Notes under the pieces: model-generated | The model's database searches: none | What the model saw: the letters and a program-made list of their open reading frames with translations, nothing else | Told to the model about the DNA's origin: nothing | Shown: positions 12,377-15,837 of the stretch, one piece after another | How positions within the stretch are numbered: the first letter of the stretch is position 1 | Layout of the letters: each line of letters starts with the position of its first letter | Program-made: the position numbers and the translations under genes | From: Planctomycetota bacterium | GTDB taxonomy: Bacteria; Planctomycetota; B15-G4; JADJEK01 | Direction of reading: 5' to 3' | Assembly: GCA_016795255.1 (NCBI GenBank) | Contig: JAEUIB010000853.1 | Coordinates: 1-15,837, forward strand | Length of the DNA stretch: 15,837 bases

Positions 12377-15034
12377 ATGCGCAATGTCCCCAGGTGCGCG
12401 GCGTCTCTCGTCGCGTGGGGTGTGCTCGCGAGCTTCGCGTTCGCACAAGGCGTGTCGCCGTTCGCGAGTTCCGGTCAGTACGTGCCGTGGGAAATCAGTT
12501 TCCCGGTGCCCGGGGACTTCGACGGCGACGGCCGCGTCGACCTGATCGCGCGAAGCTCCGTGGCGATGGGAGTGCCGGGCAGCTTCGACGGGTTGGTCCA
12601 GTTCCGCAACGACGGCTTCGGGACGTTCACGGTCGTGGCTCTGATCCCGATCACGGCGGCCCCGTTCTCGAGTCAGACGGTGACCGATCTCGACCAAGAC
12701 GGTCTGCCGGAGGTCACGATCCAACTCGTCGGGAACTCGTCGGCGCAGTTCCATTCGTTCGCGAACTACGAAGCGACGGGAAGTGGCGGAATCGCTCTGT
12801 CGTTCACGGCGGCGGGAGCGTTCGGCACCAACGGCTTGATCACGGGCGACGTCAACGGCGATGGACGGATCGACGTCGTGACGAAGCAATCGTTCTCCTC
12901 GTCGCACCCAGCCGCACTGGTCGTCTCGCTGCGTTCCGTCGCAGGCACGTATCCGGCTACGCCGAACGTGATCCCCACGATCCAGGACCCCGATTCGGCT
13001 GTCTTGGTCGACGTCGGCGACGACGGGATCATGGATTACGTCGTGGCCCACGGCCTGCCGTCCGGAGCCATCTCCGTGGATCGTGGCGACGGAGCGGGTT
13101 CGTCCTCCATCACGGAATCCGTCGGCGGGTACTCGGGCTCGTTCGCGGTGTCCGGCGTGGTCGACGGTGACGTCGATGGCGATGGCGACTCGGACGTCAT
13201 CGGGGTTCCGGATCAGCTCCAGCCGGCGCTGTATCGCAACGCTCCGCTCGGATTGCTCCCCGGCGTCAAGCTGGCTCCGGGCTTTCCTTGGTCGATGTCC
13301 GGCGGTCTCCGGAGGCCCGCGCTGATCGATCTCGACGACGATGGCGACCTCGACTTGACGGGGTCGAGCGCGACGCAGTTGGGCGGAGCGCGATATCTCA
13401 TCGAGATGCCGAACAACGGAACGGGTTCGTTCACGATGGTGCCGCCGGTCCAACACCAGAACGCGTTGGAGATGGTTCGCGCGGACGTCGACGGCGATGG
13501 CGACGTGGATCTCGTGTCGACGCAGAACTCGAGTTCGACGTCGTCGCCCGAGGTGCTGTGGACGATCACGCGCGAGGCGGGGACCTGGGCCGGTGGGGTC
13601 GATCCAACGGCCGCGGCGCAGTTGTTCATCCCGGCCGCGGCCGGAGACTTCGATGGGGACGGCGACCGTGACATCGTGCGCGGCGCGCCGGCGACCGGCA
13701 ATTTCCACGCGTTCATGAATCAAGGCGCGGCGACGTTCGCGAGTGGTCCCGTCGTGTCGGGCGCCGGCAACGTGTTCTCGCTCGAGGGTGCGGACGTCGA
13801 CGGCGACGGCAAGTCGGACCTCGTGTTCCTGACCTACCCGAACAAGACGCTGAACATGAAGCTCGCCACGGTCGGAGGTTTCGGCGCGACGCAGTCGTAC
13901 GCGACGGCGGCAACGCTCGGATCGCCGGATGCGATTGGCGTCGGCGACATCGACGCCGACGGAGATCTCGACGTGGTCGCCGCGTCGCTGCCGCCCGCGA
14001 CGGGCATCACGGTGATGCGCAATACGGGTGGCGCGTTCACGGCGATCCAGACGTTGCCGGCGTTCATCGATCCGCTCGATCTCGAACTCGGTGACGTCTC
14101 CGGCGACGGCATCCTCGATCTCGTCTGCGCGCGCGGGACGTCGAACCTCGGGAACTCGATCGCGATCTTCGTCGGTACGGGGACCGGCTTCGCACCACCG
14201 ATCGAGGTCGGCCCGGTGCCGTTCGGATTCCCCGACGAAGTCGAACTCGGCGATCTCGACGGCGACGGCCGCGAGGACTTGTTGGTCGTCGGAACGATGA
14301 CCACGCAAACACTCACCGGGTTCGCTGCGTCGTTCGTGTTCGGGACGGGTTGGACCGGCGCGTGGGTCGCGACCGCGCCACTTCCGACGCTCGCGCGCGC
14401 GCTGCGGTGTATGGATCAAGACGGCGACGGACGGCTCGACGCCGTCGTGGCGTCGTCGTTCGCGAACTCCGTCGCGGTGATGTCGGGCAACGGCGACGGG
14501 ACGTTCGGTGAACCGGTCGCGATCTCGGTGAACGGGGACGCGACGTACGTCGACGTCGCGAACTACGACGGCGATGCCGATCTCGAGATCGCCGCAGTGC
14601 GGATGAACCTCGCGAACATCGCGGTGGCTCAACCGCGGTGCCGCGGAGCCGCGGCGAAGTTCGGCCGCGGATGCGCGGGCGACGGCGGCTTCGTGCCGGA
14701 GCTGACGGTGCAAGGTTGCTTCGGCTCGGGCTCGAACGTCACGTTCGCGATCGACGACGCTCGGGGCGGTGGTCCCGCCGTGCTGCTGTTCGGCCTGACT
14801 GCGTCTCCGCAACTGTTCTCGACGAGCTGCGTGCTGCACCTCGGCGGCCTGCTGCCGTCGTCGATCGTGTTGCCGCTGTTCGGGTCGGGAGCGGGCAACG
14901 GCTCGCTGACGCTGCCAGCCACGCTGCCGAGCATCGCGTCGGGCATCACGTTCACGATGCAGGCGGCCTGCGCCGATCCGACGCTGCCGTGGGGATACAC
15001 GACGACGAACGCGCTCGAGGTCTTCACGGAGTGA
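12377..15034 (+). CDS. Secreted FG-GAP/VCBS repeat protein with planctomycete-type C-terminal domain
   Basis: This 885-residue protein has a signal peptide cleaved near AFA-Q (about residue 23). I count about 14 FG-GAP/VCBS repeats, each with a DxDxDG calcium-binding loop, for example GDFDGDGRVDLIA (47-59), VDGDVDGDGDSDVI, AGDFDGDGDRDIV, GDIDADGDLDVVAA and GDLDGDGREDLLVV. Such repeats build a seven-bladed propeller per seven units, so two propellers are plausible. From about 755 to the end there is a compact domain with GRGCAGDGGFVPELTVQGC, three further Cys residues and a hydrophobic ending; domains of this look are common at the C-terminus of secreted planctomycete proteins. The role is likely cell-surface or extracellular binding; no enzyme motif is seen. 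The start at 12377 is set by GAGGAA seven bases upstream, rather than ATG 12359. The ligand is unknown. Confidence 0.9.
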   Translation: MRNVPRCAASLVAWGVLASFAFAQGVSPFASSGQYVPWEISFPVPGDFDGDGRVDLIARSSVAMGVPGSFDGLVQFRNDGFGTFTVVALIPITAAPFSSQTVTDLDQDGLPEVTIQLVGNSSAQFHSFANYEATGSGGIALSFTAAGAFGTNGLITGDVNGDGRIDVVTKQSFSSSHPAALVVSLRSVAGTYPATPNVIPTIQDPDSAVLVDVGDDGIMDYVVAHGLPSGAISVDRGDGAGSSSITESVGGYSGSFAVSGVVDGDVDGDGDSDVIGVPDQLQPALYRNAPLGLLPGVKLAPGFPWSMSGGLRRPALIDLDDDGDLDLTGSSATQLGGARYLIEMPNNGTGSFTMVPPVQHQNALEMVRADVDGDGDVDLVSTQNSSSTSSPEVLWTITREAGTWAGGVDPTAAAQLFIPAAAGDFDGDGDRDIVRGAPATGNFHAFMNQGAATFASGPVVSGAGNVFSLEGADVDGDGKSDLVFLTYPNKTLNMKLATVGGFGATQSYATAATLGSPDAIGVGDIDADGDLDVVAASLPPATGITVMRNTGGAFTAIQTLPAFIDPLDLELGDVSGDGILDLVCARGTSNLGNSIAIFVGTGTGFAPPIEVGPVPFGFPDEVELGDLDGDGREDLLVVGTMTTQTLTGFAASFVFGTGWTGAWVATAPLPTLARALRCMDQDGDGRLDAVVASSFANSVAVMSGNGDGTFGEPVAISVNGDATYVDVANYDGDADLEIAAVRMNLANIAVAQPRCRGAAAKFGRGCAGDGGFVPELTVQGCFGSGSNVTFAIDDARGGGPAVLLFGLTASPQLFSTSCVLHLGGLLPSSIVLPLFGSGAGNGSLTLPATLPSIASGITFTMQAACADPTLPWGYTTTNALEVFTE

Positions 15035-15099
15035 GCGCAGCTCATTGGCGAAACTGCTCGCCGACCCAGCGCGGCACCGGGGACGGATGACGTACGGAT

Positions 15100-15125
15100 C
15101 GGGGACGGAGGCGCCTCCGTCCCCG
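15100..15125. terminator. Perfect 26-bp palindrome, probable terminator of the FG-GAP gene
   Basis: Arms of 13 bases (15100-15112 and 15113-15125) are exact reverse complements with no spacer (ggggacggaggc and its complement at the core). It starts 66 bp after the stop at 15034. There is no T-tract. The left arm repeats cggggacgga also seen at 15078-15087. Confidence 0.5.
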
Positions 15126-15139
15126 TTCTGGCCGTCGAC

Positions 15140-15237
15140 GTCGGGTGGGGACAGACCCCAATCGTCGGGTGGGGACAGACCCCAATCGACGTCGGGTGGG
15201 GACAGACCCCGTTTGACGTCGGGTGGGGACAGACCCC
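15140..15237 (+). repeat. Four-copy short tandem repeat with internal hairpin (REP-like)
   Basis: The 20-bp core gtcgggtggggacagacccc occurs exactly at 15140-15159, 15164-15183, 15191-15210 and 15218-15237 (periods 24, 27 and 27). Each core contains a small inverted repeat (gggg-acaga-cccc). Copies 1-2 are followed by aatcg and copies 3-4 by gtttg, so two subtypes were each duplicated or merged. Short G-rich palindromic units of this kind resemble bacterial dispersed REP elements, but no REP-associated transposase is in the window. Confidence 0.85.
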
Positions 15238-15304
15238 GTTTGCGCTTCGTCCCTACGCCTTCAATCGAGTGGGTGGAGCGCGACGCGGTCGAACGCGGGG
15301 GTGC

Positions 15305-15320
15305 GGGGGCCAAAGCCCCT
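15305..15320. repeat. Small hairpin ggggc-caaa-gcccc
   Basis: Five GC pairs (15306-15310 with 15315-15319) plus a possible G-T pair enclose a 4-base loop. It sits just before the promoter-like region of the [2Fe-2S] gene and may end transcription from upstream. Confidence 0.35.
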
Positions 15321-15328
15321 GACTGAAT

Positions 15329-15346
15329 GGATGGTCAGCACCATCC
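15329..15346. promoter_or_regulatory. 7-bp inverted repeat upstream of the [2Fe-2S] gene, possible operator
   Basis: ggatggt and accatcc flank a 4-base spacer (cagc). It lies 26 bp before the -10-like TACACT, overlapping where the -35 region and upstream contacts of RNA polymerase would be, so it could be a repressor or activator site. No known regulator can be assigned. Confidence 0.35.
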
Positions 15347-15371
15347 GGCCCAACGGCCCGAGTAGTCTGGC

Positions 15372-15377
15372 TACACT
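15372..15377 (+). promoter_or_regulatory. -10-like box TACACT for the [2Fe-2S] subunit gene
   Basis: TACACT matches 4 of 6 bases of TATAAT and lies 41 bp before the ATG at 15419, a sensible leader length. The same hexamer stands before the FkbM gene near 1936. No clear -35 is visible. Confidence 0.35.
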
Positions 15378-15418
15378 TCCGCGCCCCCCGGCCCTCCTCC
15401 GGAAAGGACCTCGTCCCC

Positions 15419-15837
15419 ATGTCCGACCCGAATGGTCTGTCCCGACGCCACTTCTTGAAAGGCGTGGGAGCCGGCGCGATCGTCGCCACTTCGATCGAAG
15501 CCCTCTCCGCGGAAGCCCGCGCGGCCGCGCAAGCTGCGAACCCCTGCGTCGGCCCCGACGCCGTCGCGATCAAACTGAACATCAACGGCGAGACGCGCGA
15601 GCTGAAGGCCGAGCCGCGGACCACGCTGCTCGACGCGCTGCGCAACCACCTCGACCTCACCGGCACCAAGAAGGTCTGCGACCGCGCGACCTGCGGCGCC
15701 TGCACCGTGTTGATCGACGGCAAGCCGGCCTACTCCTGCACCACGCTCGCGATCGCCGCGCAGGGCCGAACGATCGAAACGGTCGAGAGCCTCGCGAACG
15801 GCGGCGAACTCGCGCCGATCCAGAAGGCGTTCGTCGA
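15419..15837 (+). CDS. Tat-exported [2Fe-2S] subunit of a molybdenum hydroxylase (xanthine dehydrogenase/aldehyde oxidoreductase family), 3' end outside window
   Basis: The frame starts at ATG 15419 and runs 139 codons to the window edge without a stop. The N-terminus has a canonical twin-arginine signal (SRRHFLK, R9-R10) and an Ala-rich region to about 40, so the folded, cofactor-loaded complex is probably moved to the periplasm. A plant-type [2Fe-2S] ferredoxin domain follows: IKLNINGETRELKAEP (51-66), TTLLDALRNHLDLTGTKK (68-85), then ligands C87, C92, C95 and C107 (C-x4-C-x2-C-x11-C) with CGACTVLIDGK between. The second, alpha-helical [2Fe-2S] domain should lie beyond the edge. In the family this subunit passes electrons between the Mo cofactor subunit and FAD or an outside acceptor; partner genes would be expected downstream. 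The substrate is unknown. AAAGGA precedes the start at a somewhat long spacing. Confidence 0.9.
   Translation, partial: MSDPNGLSRRHFLKGVGAGAIVATSIEALSAEARAAAQAANPCVGPDAVAIKLNINGETRELKAEPRTTLLDALRNHLDLTGTKKVCDRATCGACTVLIDGKPAYSCTTLAIAAQGRTIETVESLANGGELAPIQKAFV

Larger units (their letters stand above)
15035..15418. other. Repeat-rich intergenic region (384 bp) with no credible gene
   Basis: This gap between two plus-strand genes holds a 26-bp palindrome, four 20-bp direct repeats, two small hairpins and a -10-like box, listed separately. An open frame through the repeats exists on both strands, but it is low-complexity and shares no features with the neighbouring genes. Confidence 0.7.

Noticed and set aside
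15140..15237. CRISPR array
   Set aside because: Cores are 20 bp with only 4-7 bp between them, no unique spacers of normal length, and no cas genes nearby.
12080..15313. A 1077-codon open frame on the minus strand opposite the FG-GAP gene
   Set aside because: It is antisense to a clear signal-peptide-bearing repeat protein, is dominated by Arg, Asp and Val in shadow-frame fashion, and begins inside the GGGGACAGACCCC repeat array.
15045..15326. A 93-codon frame through the repeats, encoding a TSGGDRPQ-like repeat peptide
   Set aside because: It starts at TTG without a ribosome site, covers the palindrome and repeat array, and its periodicity follows from the DNA repeat lengths.

Overview
The window is GC-rich with strong codon-position bias, and its genes look like an environmental Planctomycetota chromosome. 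That is inferred from content, not from a marker gene. The signs are a Tat-exported sugar isomerase/epimerase-like TIM barrel, a long FG-GAP/VCBS protein with a Cys-containing C-terminal domain of a kind I associate with planctomycete secreted proteins, paired beta-helix proteins and a kinase-fold gene. There is no rRNA, tRNA, CRISPR array, integrase or recognisable insertion sequence.

Layout, left to right. (1) 1-1775, minus strand: a predicted pseudokinase followed, through an ATGA start/stop overlap, by a Tat-signal TIM-barrel protein cut by the window edge. (2) 1967-4427, plus strand: an FkbM-type methyltransferase, then two TPM-domain proteins overlapping by one base (TGATG). (3) 4458-6627, minus strand: two tandem paralogous secreted beta-helix proteins. 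A hairpin-bearing gap separates them from a 915-residue exported protein of unknown function (6786-9533, minus). (4) 9534-9976: a 443-bp divergent regulatory region. (5) 9977-12203, plus strand: a small Skp/OmpH-like putative lipoprotein and a sigma-54 activator (AAA+ with GAFTGA, Fis-like HTH) with an unrecognised N-terminal domain. (6) 12377-15034, plus strand: an FG-GAP repeat protein with about 14 calcium-loop repeats. (7) 15035-15418: a repeat-rich gap with a perfect 26-bp palindrome, four copies of a 20-bp repeat, two small hairpins and a promoter-like box. (8) From 15419, plus strand: the start of a Tat-exported [2Fe-2S] subunit of a molybdenum hydroxylase, running off the window.

The most interesting part is the divergent region at 9534-9976. 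Each outward direction carries a -24/-12 (sigma-54) promoter-like sequence with exact GG-N10-GC spacing, and each predicted transcription start lies about 60 nt from its start codon. Between them lie two imperfect copies of a 14-bp element exactly 20 bp apart, placed where an enhancer would be expected. A sigma-54 enhancer-binding protein is encoded one gene away. I infer a compact, possibly autoregulated sigma-54 module controlling an envelope chaperone-like lipoprotein, its own activator, and a large exported protein. This is a hypothesis from motif positions; no promoter has been tested.
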